From the NCBI GenBank assembly GCA_027343725.1, contig DAHWKH010000053.1:1-17328 (forward strand): a stretch of DNA of 17,328 bases, read 5' to 3'. The position numbers and the translations under genes were made by a program. Positions 1 through 6,303 of the stretch are shown here, piece by piece. Origin of the DNA: Acidiferrobacteraceae bacterium. Its GTDB lineage: Bacteria > Pseudomonadota > Gammaproteobacteria > Acidiferrobacterales > Acidiferrobacteraceae. Positions within the stretch are counted from its first letter, which is position 1; each line of letters starts with the position of its first letter. The notes beneath the pieces are model-generated. The model did not search any database. It saw nothing but the letters and a program-made list of their open reading frames with translations, and had not been told where the DNA came from.

Positions 1-468
1 GTGATCATCGTCATGACCACGAATGCCGGGGCCGAGCAGATGAGCCGCAACGGCATGGGCTTCGTGCCGATCGACCACGTCGGCGACGATTTCGCGGTGA
101 TCAAGCAGACGTTCACGCCGGAGTTCCGCAACCGCCTCGACGCCATCATCAGCTTCGGCGCGTTGAGTCCGGAGACTGTCGCGCACGTCGTCGACAAGTT
201 CGTGGTGGAACTGGAAGGTCAGCTCGAGGAGAAGGGCGTGACCATCGACGTCGACGCCTCGGCGCGCACGTGGCTTGCGCAGCACGGTTACGACGTCACC
301 ATGGGCGCACGGCCGATGGCGCGTCTCATCCAGGAGCGCATCAAGAAGCCGCTCGCCAACGAACTCTTGTTCGGGTGCCTGGCGAACGGGGGGACCGTAG
401 GTGTGCGCGAGGAGAACGACGAACTCGTATTCGAGTATGCCGAAAAACCGGTGGATGTGCCCGAATAG
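1..468 (+). CDS. clpA: ATP-dependent Clp protease ATP-binding subunit ClpA, C-terminal part (5' end outside window)
   Basis: ClpA is the AAA+ unfoldase that feeds substrates, including N-degron proteins delivered by ClpS, into ClpP in the cytoplasm. The reading frame is open from base 1, so the gene starts upstream; about 155 C-terminal residues are visible. Seen in order: the sensor-1 strand (VMTTNAG, residues 4-10 of the visible part), the ClpP-docking loop region (NGMGF, 17-21), the arginine-finger segment (FTPEFRNRLD, near 38-47), and the D2 small domain with the sensor-2 motif (MGARPMAR, near 101-108), then KKPLANELLFG. The whole tail closely follows E. coli ClpA rather than ClpB or ClpC. 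The docking tripeptide is MGF where IGL or IGF is usual. The TAG stop at 466-468 is followed by a small unknown gene. Identification is firm; completeness upstream cannot be judged. Confidence 0.97.
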   Translation: MIIVMTTNAGAEQMSRNGMGFVPIDHVGDDFAVIKQTFTPEFRNRLDAIISFGALSPETVAHVVDKFVVELEGQLEEKGVTIDVDASARTWLAQHGYDVTMGARPMARLIQERIKKPLANELLFGCLANGGTVGVREENDELVFEYAEKPVDVPE

Positions 469-523
469 CGCACGCGCGATCGGCAAGGCCGGCCGGCGCA
501 CACTGCGCGCCCGCGGTGCGGGC

Positions 524-829
524 ATGGAGGCCGCGGGGCCGCTCTACGAACGGGTCCCGACGCGCGATGAGGGCGGCGGGCGCCTGAGCGACTTCATGAT
601 GCTCTTCCCGGGCCTCCGCGAGCGCCCGGGGCATGAGTGCGAGGCGATCGTTGCGCGCATCAACCGGGTCTTGCGGGAATTCCCCGAGGTCGTGTTCGCC
701 GAGGTCAACCTGCGGCTCAACCTTCTGTGGGTGAGCGTGCGCGCGCGCCCGGGCGTCATTCTCGATATCGCCTGTTGCCTGAAATTCCAGATACCGGAGG
801 CCTTGCTGGTGGGCCCGAAGACGGCCTAG
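524..829 (+). CDS. conserved-looking hypothetical protein between clpA and infA (101 aa)
   Basis: Not recognised. The product is about 101 residues from ATG 524, beginning MEAAGPLYERVPTRDEGG, with a central stretch SDFMMLFPGLRERPGHECEA, a probable helix (IVARINRVLREF), two beta-like segments (VVFAEVNLRLNLLWVSVRA and GVILDIACCLKFQ) and a C-terminal IPEALLVGPK. The pattern suggests a small alpha/beta fold with no signal peptide or membrane helix. Third codon positions are strongly G/C, as in the neighbours, which supports real coding. An in-frame ATG at 455 would add 23 basic residues and overlap clpA by 14 bp; 524 is preferred because the 455 extension has low-complexity Arg/Ala composition, but no good Shine-Dalgarno decides it. 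It lies 55 bp after clpA on the same strand and may be cotranscribed. Its TAG stop overlaps the infA stop on the other strand. Confidence 0.65.
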   Translation: MEAAGPLYERVPTRDEGGGRLSDFMMLFPGLRERPGHECEAIVARINRVLREFPEVVFAEVNLRLNLLWVSVRARPGVILDIACCLKFQIPEALLVGPKTA

Positions 830-1044
830 CGCGCGCGGAAGACGATCCGTCCCTTCGTGAGGTCGTAAGGCGTGAGCTGCACCGTAACCTTGTCACCGGT
901 CAGGATGCGGATGTAGTTCTTGCGCATTTTTCCCGAGATGTGGGCCGTGACGACGTGCCCGTTGTCCAATTTCACGCGAAACAGAGTATTCGGCAAGGTA
1001 TCGATGATCGTACCTTCCATTTCGATGTGTTCTTCTTTCGGCAC
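826..1044 (-). CDS. infA: translation initiation factor IF-1
   Basis: IF-1 binds the A site of the 30S subunit and works with IF-2 and IF-3 during initiation. The 72-residue product has the family's normal length and is essentially one S1/OB-fold domain: MPKEEHIEMEGTIIDTLPN at the N-terminus, then FRVKLDNGHVVTAHISGKMR and a C-terminal KVTVQLTPYDLTKGRIVFR. The start codon is GTG at 1044, with a GGGGAG element about 8 bases upstream. It is the last gene of the minus-strand series, 79 bp after bpt, and a promoter-like sequence sits in that gap, so it may also be transcribed alone. The stop at 826-828 shares the bases CTAG with the stop of the opposing gene. Confidence 0.98.
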   Translation of the reverse strand: MPKEEHIEMEGTIIDTLPNTLFRVKLDNGHVVTAHISGKMRKNYIRILTGDKVTVQLTPYDLTKGRIVFRAR

Positions 1045-1070
1045 TCTCTGACTCCCCGGGGAAGGCGCCT

Positions 1071-1099
1071 ATGATGCACGAAGGGCGTCAGCGCGTAAA
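1071..1099 (-). promoter_or_regulatory. candidate sigma-70 promoter for infA
   Basis: On the minus strand TTTACG (1099-1094) and CATCAT (1076-1071) are separated by exactly 17 bases. Each matches the -35 (TTGACA) and -10 (TATAAT) consensus at four of six positions. The predicted start of transcription, about 1064, would give a leader of roughly 20 bases carrying the GGGGAG ribosome site of infA. The match is moderate, so this is an inference from spacing and position in the only sizeable gap of the series. Confidence 0.33.
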
Positions 1100-1123
1100 G
1101 TCACGCACGCCGGGGACTCATGC

Positions 1124-1834
1124 TCAGTCGTCGCGGCGCAAGGGACCCCAGCCCCCGTCGCGGTAGCCTTCCAGGGGCCGAAAGCGCGTCTTGTACGCCA
1201 TCTTCGGGCTCGCCTCGACCCAATACCCGAGATAGAGATAGGGACGTTCCAGGGCGTGCGTGCGCGCGATCTGCCAGAGGATCGCATAGGTACCAAGCCC
1301 CCGCTCGGCGCGCGTGGGCTCGTAGAAGGTGTAGACGGCGGACAGGCCGTCCGGCAGGGTGTCGACGACCGCGACCGCGACCAGGGTGCCGGCGGCGCGA
1401 AACTCGTAGAACGTGGTCTCGACCTGGCGGCCGACGAGAAAGCGCAGGTAGGCCGTCGGGTCGGGGTTCGCCATGCTGCCCCCGGGGTGGCGGGCGTTCT
1501 GATAGCGCAGGAACAAGAGGAAGTGCTCGGCATCGAATCCCGCGGGGCGGGCAATGACCGTGAGGTCCGCGTTGCGCGCGAGGGCGCGCTTCTGAGAGCG
1601 ATTGGGCACGAAGGCCTGGACCGGGATGCGCACCGGAATACAAGCCCGGCAGTCCTGGCAATGGGGCTTGTAAATGAGATCGCCGCTGCGGCGAAAGCCG
1701 CGCCGGTTGAAATCCCCGAAGACCTCGTTCGTCATCGGGAAACGCGGGTCCAGAAAGAGCGTATTGGCGGTGCGCGTCGGCAGGTAGCTGCAGCTATGGG
1801 GTGTCGAGAGAAAGAGATAGGGCTTGGCGGTCAT
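1124..1834 (-). CDS. bpt: aspartate/glutamate leucyltransferase (N-degron pathway)
   Basis: Bpt transfers Leu from Leu-tRNA to proteins with N-terminal Asp or Glu (EC 2.3.2.29), creating a primary N-degron for ClpS-ClpAP in the cytoplasm. The 236-residue length is typical. The N-terminal domain shows PHSCSYLPTR (Cys15), TLFLDPRF, and GDLIYKPHCQDCRACIPVR with Cys59, Cys62 and Cys65, the cysteine set characteristic of the Ate/Bpt family. The C-terminal GNAT-like domain has SAVYTFYEP, RGLGTYAILWQI and YLYLGYWVEASPKMAYK. ATG 1834 overlaps the aat stop as ATGA, so the two transferases are translationally coupled. Clustering with aat, infA and clpA matches the arrangement known in Pseudomonas (annotated there as ate). 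The leucyl rather than arginyl specificity is the bacterial norm and is inferred, not shown. Confidence 0.95.
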   Translation of the reverse strand: MTAKPYLFLSTPHSCSYLPTRTANTLFLDPRFPMTNEVFGDFNRRGFRRSGDLIYKPHCQDCRACIPVRIPVQAFVPNRSQKRALARNADLTVIARPAGFDAEHFLLFLRYQNARHPGGSMANPDPTAYLRFLVGRQVETTFYEFRAAGTLVAVAVVDTLPDGLSAVYTFYEPTRAERGLGTYAILWQIARTHALERPYLYLGYWVEASPKMAYKTRFRPLEGYRDGGWGPLRRDD

Positions 1835-2529
1835 GATCGGGCTCTGTCATCGGAAGGCCATCTCCCTGGCGTCAGAGGCCGGGTCAGGGCCTCTCGAAGG
1901 TGGGTCAAAAACCGTTCCCGCGGGATCAGGCGCGCACCGAGTGCCGCCATGTGCCGCGAGGGCGTCTGGCAATCGATGAGCGAAAAGGCCTGCGTTTGCA
2001 AATAGCGCGCAAGCGTCACGAACGCGATCTTCGAGGCGTCGCGCTCGCGGCTGAACATCGATTCCCCGAAAAAGGCGCCCCCGAGGGCGACACCGTACAA
2101 GCCTCCGACGAGCGCGTGATCCCCCGACCAGCATTCGACCGAATGCGCGAAGCCCCGCGCGTACAAGGCCTCGTAGGCGGTGATCATCTCAGGCCCGATC
2201 CACGTCCCCGGGCCGTCCCGACGGGGCTCGGCGCAGGCGCGGATCACGGAGGCGAAGGCGCGATCGAAGGTCACGCGCAAGCGCGTGCGGCGCAGGCTCT
2301 TCGCGAGACTGCGGTTGATGCGCAGATCGTCCGGCGTGAGCATCATGCGCGGATCGGGTGACCACCAGAGAATCGGCGGCGTGTCATACCACGGAAAGAT
2401 CCCCCGGGAATAGGCGGCCAGGAGGCGCTCGGGGGACAAGTCCCCGCCGATCGCCAAGGGGGCATCACCCGGCGCGGCAACGACCGGCGGAAAGTCGCGG
2501 AGCGGGGATCCGGGTCTTGCCATCGTCAT
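1831..2529 (-). CDS. aat: leucyl/phenylalanyl-tRNA--protein transferase
   Basis: Aat transfers Leu or Phe from charged tRNA to N-terminal Lys/Arg of proteins, marking them for ClpS-ClpAP (cytoplasm). Residues 45-48 are FPWY, followed by WWSPDPRMML, GTWIGPEMITAYEALY near 108-123, VGGLYGV, FFGESMFS and SLIDCQTPSRHM. Counting from ATG 2529, Glu156, Asp186 and Gln188 fall on the positions reported as catalytic in E. coli Aat, which supports this start. The start also overlaps the stop of the upstream 66-codon gene as ATGA. An in-frame start at 2553 would add eight residues and a longer overlap; ATG 2523 is also possible. No clear Shine-Dalgarno precedes it, consistent with reinitiation. 232 residues, normal length. 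Confidence 0.96.
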   Translation of the reverse strand: MTMARPGSPLRDFPPVVAAPGDAPLAIGGDLSPERLLAAYSRGIFPWYDTPPILWWSPDPRMMLTPDDLRINRSLAKSLRRTRLRVTFDRAFASVIRACAEPRRDGPGTWIGPEMITAYEALYARGFAHSVECWSGDHALVGGLYGVALGGAFFGESMFSRERDASKIAFVTLARYLQTQAFSLIDCQTPSRHMAALGARLIPRERFLTHLREALTRPLTPGRWPSDDRARS

Positions 2530-2726
2530 GGGGCGGCAAGCCAGGCCGCCCATGCCCCGTGGTCGGACGCATCGACGCCGTCCTCGCGTGCGATCGTCAG
2601 GAGGTAGGACTGGAGATCCTGCAGGAGGTCGCTGTCCATGAGGCGTGGCTCGCTCGTGAGGGCGGCGTGCAGGGTGGTGTAAATCAGCTTCAGTTCCGCG
2701 AGGGGGTAGGAGTCGAGGGCGTTCAT
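2526..2726 (-). CDS. small hypothetical protein coupled to the N-acyltransferase and aat (66 aa)
   Basis: Not assigned to a named family. The 66-residue product starts MNALDSYPLAELKLIYTTLH and contains LMDSDLLQDLQSYLLTIA and GVDASDHGAWAAWL. It looks like a soluble, mostly alpha-helical, acidic protein without signal peptide or membrane segment. Reality as a gene is supported by the organisation: ATG 2726 overlaps the stop of the acyltransferase gene as ATGA, and its own TGA overlaps ATG 2529 of aat as ATGA, so it is locked between two recognisable genes. The frame has no stop for a long way upstream, where it is only a shadow of the acyltransferase gene. A partner or regulator of one of the neighbours is possible but unproven. 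Confidence 0.75.
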   Translation of the reverse strand: MNALDSYPLAELKLIYTTLHAALTSEPRLMDSDLLQDLQSYLLTIAREDGVDASDHGAWAAWLAAP

Positions 2727-3853
2727 GGCGTTTTGTGGAAAGGTGAGTGTTCGTTGAGTTCGGTCAGAGTGTAGTCGAGGCCGGCGTGTTCGCGCACCAG
2801 GAATTCCTCCACCGCCCGCTGGAATTGCGGGTGATCGAGCCAATGCAGGGAATAGGTGGGGCTTGGCAGGAAGCCGCGGCTCAGTTTGTGCTCGCCTTGG
2901 GCGCCGGCCTCGAAGCGCCGCAGGCCCTTTTCGAGGCAATACTCGATAGCCTGGTAATAACAGGTCTCGAAGTGCAGTCCGGGGAGGGGACGCGCAGCCC
3001 CCCAGTAACGCCCGTACAAGGTCTCGCGATCCTGAAAGAACAACGCGCCGGCGACGATCTCGGGCCCGGCGTTCGCCAACAGCAGCACGATCCCCGGGAC
3101 GGTCGCGCCGATCAGGGAGAAGAACCGCCGGGTGAGGTAGGGAATGGCGCCGTATTTCTCGGTGGTCGCGAGATAGAGCGCGTAGAAGGCGTCCCAGCGC
3201 GCCTCCGTCAACGCACCGCCCTCGAAAAACCGGTAGCTGACACCGGCGTCGCGCACCTGCCGGCGCTCGCGCTTGATGTTCTTGCGCTTCTGCGCGGACA
3301 GCGCGGCCAGGAACGCCGAAAAGTCCGCCCAGCCGTCGTTGCGCCAATGGAACTGAAAACCCGTGCGGCGCATGAAGCCCTCGCTTGCGAGCAGGGCGCA
3401 TTCCACATCCGGGTTGAAGAGCCAGTGGACCGAAGAGGCGCCCGTGTCCGCGGCGTGGTCGCGCACGGCGTGCGCGACGGCATGCGCGATCGCCGGGTCG
3501 GGCGGGCGGGCCCCGGTCAAGAGCCGCGGGCCGGTCACCGGCGTAAAGGGAACGGCGGCCACGAGCTTCGGGTAATAGCGGAGGCCGGCGCGCTCGTAGG
3601 CGTGCGCCCAGGCCCAATCGAAGACGTACTCGCCATAGGAGTGGGTCTTGCGGTACAGCGGCACGGCCGCGAGCGCCCGGTCCCCGTCATAGCAGACGAG
3701 GGCCTCCGTGTCCCAGCCGGTGCCCGTGCCCACCGAGCCGCTGTCCTCGAGCGCGCTCAGGAATTCGTGACGCAGGAAGGGCTGGGGTCCAGAGAGGGCG
3801 TTCCAGGTCTCGCGGGGGATCTCGGTCATACGACGGAGGAAGGCGCAGCGCAT
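2723..3853 (-). CDS. COG3146/DUF482 FemAB-like (GNAT-fold) N-acyltransferase
   Basis: A predicted cytoplasmic acyltransferase of the family labelled peptidoglycan biosynthesis/recognition (FemAB-like, COG3146); substrate unknown. 376 residues from ATG 3853. Family hallmarks seen: PFLRHEFLSALEDSGSVG near residues 26-43, YGEYVFDWAWAHAYER, YYPKLVAAVPFTPVTGPRLL, FHWRNDGWADFSAFLAALS, QKRKNIKRERR, RWDAFYALYLATTEKYG, LYGRYWGA, LPGLHFETCYYQAIEYC and FEAGAQGEHKLSRGFLP. The start is uncertain: GTG 3871 adds six residues and ATG 3829 removes eight; 3853 best fits where homologues begin. No clear ribosome site is visible. It follows the TolC-like gene by 29 bp and overlaps the next small gene by 4 bp, so it probably shares a transcript with both. 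Aminoacyl-tRNA use, as in true FemX enzymes, is not established. Confidence 0.9.
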   Translation of the reverse strand: MRCAFLRRMTEIPRETWNALSGPQPFLRHEFLSALEDSGSVGTGTGWDTEALVCYDGDRALAAVPLYRKTHSYGEYVFDWAWAHAYERAGLRYYPKLVAAVPFTPVTGPRLLTGARPPDPAIAHAVAHAVRDHAADTGASSVHWLFNPDVECALLASEGFMRRTGFQFHWRNDGWADFSAFLAALSAQKRKNIKRERRQVRDAGVSYRFFEGGALTEARWDAFYALYLATTEKYGAIPYLTRRFFSLIGATVPGIVLLLANAGPEIVAGALFFQDRETLYGRYWGAARPLPGLHFETCYYQAIEYCLEKGLRRFEAGAQGEHKLSRGFLPSPTYSLHWLDHPQFQRAVEEFLVREHAGLDYTLTELNEHSPFHKTP

Positions 3854-3882
3854 AGGGACGGAGTCTAGCACGAGCCGATGGC

Positions 3883-5280
3883 CTAGGGATGCGGGGGCGC
3901 GACCCTCCTCGGGGAGCGATGGCCACGGGGCGGGCGCAGGAGTCCGTTCAGCTGGCGGATATCGCCCGGCGTCAGATGGCTCACCGCCGCCTTCAGGCCG
4001 AGCCGGCTCAGGAGATAGCCATAGACCGAGCGCGTGTAATCGCGGCGCGCGGCGTAGTAGGCCTGTTCGGCCTCGAGGACGTCCACGGTGTTGCGGGTGC
4101 CGACGCGCGCCCCGAGCTCGTCGGAGGCGAGCGCCACGCGCGCCGCCTTCTCGGCGGTGCGGAAGGCGACGATCTGGGCATAGCCGCTGTGCACCGTGAG
4201 AAAGGCGCGGCGCACGTCGAAGCGCACGATACGCCGCGCGCGCAGGACGGCAAGGCGCGCGCCGTAGGCCTGTGCGCGCGCCTTGGCGCTCGCCGCGCGC
4301 AATTCGCCGCCTTGATAAATCGGCCAGGAGAGATTCAGGCCGACGATTTTCTGGCGGAGATTGGAGCCGAAGCCGAAGATCCCGTTGCCGGCGTGCTCAT
4401 AGCTATAGGAGGCCTCGGCGCTGATCGTCGGAAAGCGCGCGGCTTGCGCCGCCGAGGCCGCGGCCGACGCGGAGTGTGCCTGCGCCTGCTGGGCCCGCAA
4501 GACGAGGTTTTGAAGCGCGGCCCGCGCCTCGAGACCCTGCAGGGACACGCGCGGGGGCGCGGGCAGGGGCTTTGTGAGGGCGAGCCTCCAGACGTGGCGG
4601 ACCGCATGCCCGGTCATGCGCTCGAGGCGATCGCGCGCGATCCTCAGGGTGTTGGCCGCGCTCAGGCCCTCGGCGCGCACCGTGTCGAAGCGCGCGCGCG
4701 CCTCGTGGGCGTCGATGATGGTGGCCGTGCCGAGATGGAAACTACGCAGCGCGCTGCGGTACTCGGCGTGCAAGGCGCGCTCCTCGGCGTGGATCAATCG
4801 GAGGTCGTCGCGCGCGAGTAGGAAGGCGAAATAGCGCCGCGCGACCCCCAGCATCAGGCGGCTCGCGGCCAGCTGATACCGTAAGCGCGCCGCGTGCACA
4901 CCTTCACCCGCGGCGTGATAGGCGTAGAGCGCGCGGATGTCGAGCAGCGTCTCCCTGAGGGAAATCCCGTAGCCGTGCGAATTGAAGGTGAAGGTGCCGC
5001 TCGGGATCGGGAAGGCCGAGGCGCCGAGGATGGTGTTGTGCAAGTCGTTGTAGGCGACGTTGGCGTTGGCCTGGATTTTCGGGAAAAACGCGCTCGTCGC
5101 CGCCGGCAGGGCGGTGCGCGCCACGCGGTAATGCGCACCCGATTCGGCGTAACGCAGATCGTGTTCGCGCGCGGCCTTCAACACGCCGTCGAGGTTCAGG
5201 GCCCGGGCGCTGGGTGGAAGCGCCACCCCCAGCGCGATGAGCCAGAGGATCGAAGCGAGGATGAGGGGGTGTCGCGTCAT
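3883..5280 (-). CDS. TolC-family outer membrane efflux/secretion protein
   Basis: Predicted outer-membrane channel whose trimer spans the outer membrane and reaches into the periplasm. 465 residues from ATG 5280, which has TGGAG five bases upstream. A signal peptide is clear: MTRHPLILASILWL... ending PSARA, with cleavage near residue 27. The mature protein has two similar OEP halves: the first starts LNLDGVLKAAREHDLRY and contains LPAATSAFFPKIQANANV and a long helical stretch; the second contains AAQAARFPTISAEASYSYEH, LNLSWPIYQGGE and VGTRNTVDVLEAEQAYYAARRDYTRS, a typical TolC signature. The end is a short basic, Pro-rich tail. It lies 56 bp behind a periplasmic adaptor gene; no inner-membrane transporter is adjacent, so the partner pump must be elsewhere or missing. 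TIGR01844-like type I secretion use is an alternative. Confidence 0.93.
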   Translation of the reverse strand: MTRHPLILASILWLIALGVALPPSARALNLDGVLKAAREHDLRYAESGAHYRVARTALPAATSAFFPKIQANANVAYNDLHNTILGASAFPIPSGTFTFNSHGYGISLRETLLDIRALYAYHAAGEGVHAARLRYQLAASRLMLGVARRYFAFLLARDDLRLIHAEERALHAEYRSALRSFHLGTATIIDAHEARARFDTVRAEGLSAANTLRIARDRLERMTGHAVRHVWRLALTKPLPAPPRVSLQGLEARAALQNLVLRAQQAQAHSASAAASAAQAARFPTISAEASYSYEHAGNGIFGFGSNLRQKIVGLNLSWPIYQGGELRAASAKARAQAYGARLAVLRARRIVRFDVRRAFLTVHSGYAQIVAFRTAEKAARVALASDELGARVGTRNTVDVLEAEQAYYAARRDYTRSVYGYLLSRLGLKAAVSHLTPGDIRQLNGLLRPPRGHRSPRRVAPPHP

Positions 5281-5336
5281 GGGGGCTCCACGGTAACCGA
5301 GATGATGAGTCGGTACAAGGGCAGCGTCGGCCGTCC

Positions 5337-6203
5337 TCAGCCCTTGCCGACCACGACGCGCCTCCCGGTCGCGAGCGTCGGATCGGGGTCGCCCACCACC
5401 GGGGTCCCGGGCCGCAGGCCGCTTGCGAGGACCGCCCAACGGCGGGTGCGCGCGCGCACGTGTACGGTTTGCATCCGGGCCCGGCCATGGTGAAGGACGA
5501 AGACGACGGTGCCGCGCGCCCGCAGGACCACGGCCTTCGCGGGCACCGTGAGGGCTCGCTGGACGCCCAGTACGGCGTCCACGCGCACCGGGCTCCGGGG
5601 CGCGAAACCCTGAAGGGGCGGCAGGGCGATCACGACGTTCAGCGCGTGGCGTTCGGTGTCGAACGCCTTGTGCCGGGTCTGATTGATGGTCACGATCGTG
5701 CCGCGCACCGGCGCGCGCGGCGCAAGCGGGCTGTGCAGCCAGACGCGTTGTCCGACCGTGAGCGCGGAGGCGGGCCTCACCAAAAAGGGCGCCCGGGCCT
5801 CGCGGATCGCGGGGCCCTGCAGACCGAAGAGCCGCTGGCCGCGGCGGATGCGCATGCCGGCCCGGATCAGGATGCGCGTCACGCGCGCGCTGACCGGGGC
5901 GGTGATGGCGCCCCGGGCGGAGGCGTTCCCGGCGCGCTGCAAGCGCGCGAGCGTCTCACCCGCGCGCACCGACTCCCCGGGATGCACGAGGACCGCGGTC
6001 ACGCGCCCGTCGTGGGTCGCCGTGATCACCGGCGAGGCCCCGCGGGTGATGCGTCCGATGGCGCTTACGATCGTGGGGACAGGCCGCAGGCGCGCGTGGC
6101 TGACGGTGACCGGCGCGGTCACGGACGTGTGCGCAGGATGGGCCGAGCAGCCGGTCAGGATCGGGGTGAGCGCGAGGGCCGCGCCTAAGCGATATGCGTT
6201 CAC
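5337..6203 (-). CDS. short membrane fusion (HlyD/RND-type adaptor) lipoprotein lacking the alpha-hairpin
   Basis: Predicted periplasmic adaptor anchored by lipid to the inner membrane. GTG 6203 is chosen because AGAGGA lies 4 bases upstream and it yields a proper lipoprotein signal, with lipobox L16-T17-G18-C19; ATG 6236 would add 11 residues. The 288-residue product has a lipoyl-like half at about 62-88 (DGRVTAVLVHPGESVRAGETL), only about ten residues of linker (QRAGNASARG), then the second half at about 99-128 (ITAPVSARVTRILIRAGMRIR). Beta-barrel and membrane-proximal segments follow (VWLHSPLAPRAPVRGTI, VPAKAVVL, GLRPGTPVV). The coiled-coil hairpin that normally separates the halves and contacts TolC is absent. 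The protein is unusually rich in Arg, Ala, Val and Thr. It precedes a TolC-family gene and is divergent from sucC. Confidence 0.88.
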   Translation of the reverse strand: MNAYRLGAALALTPILTGCSAHPAHTSVTAPVTVSHARLRPVPTIVSAIGRITRGASPVITATHDGRVTAVLVHPGESVRAGETLARLQRAGNASARGAITAPVSARVTRILIRAGMRIRRGQRLFGLQGPAIREARAPFLVRPASALTVGQRVWLHSPLAPRAPVRGTIVTINQTRHKAFDTERHALNVVIALPPLQGFAPRSPVRVDAVLGVQRALTVPAKAVVLRARGTVVFVLHHGRARMQTVHVRARTRRWAVLASGLRPGTPVVGDPDPTLATGRRVVVGKG

Positions 6204-6265
6204 GTATTCCTCTTTTGCGCATGGTAGCCGGGCCATCCCCCTGCCGCAAGACCGGGCTCGGGCTG

Positions 6266-6274
6266 TGGCATAAT
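6266..6274 (+). promoter_or_regulatory. candidate extended -10 promoter for sucC-sucD-nadE
   Basis: TG at 6266-6267, one base, then CATAAT (6269-6274) forms an extended -10 element with five of six matches to TATAAT. No good -35 hexamer is seen 16-18 bases upstream, which is usual for extended -10 promoters. Transcription would begin near 6281 and leave a leader of about 23 bases with the strong GGAGG ribosome site (6294-6298) of sucC. It lies in the 100-bp divergent gap with the adaptor gene. Confidence 0.42.
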
Positions 6275-6303
6275 GGCAACGACCGATTGCGAGGGAGGGG
6301 TCA

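Noticed and set aside
469..523. A tRNA gene between clpA and infA as in E. coli
   Set aside because: The 55-bp gap is too short, and no T-loop or cloverleaf pattern is seen there or nearby.
509..524. CCCGC-GGT-GCGGG hairpin after clpA as a terminator
   Set aside because: No following T-run, and coding resumes at once; typical GC-rich chance palindrome.
2747..3868. 373-codon plus-strand frame opposite the acyltransferase
   Set aside because: Exact antisense of a conserved enzyme, with low-complexity composition.
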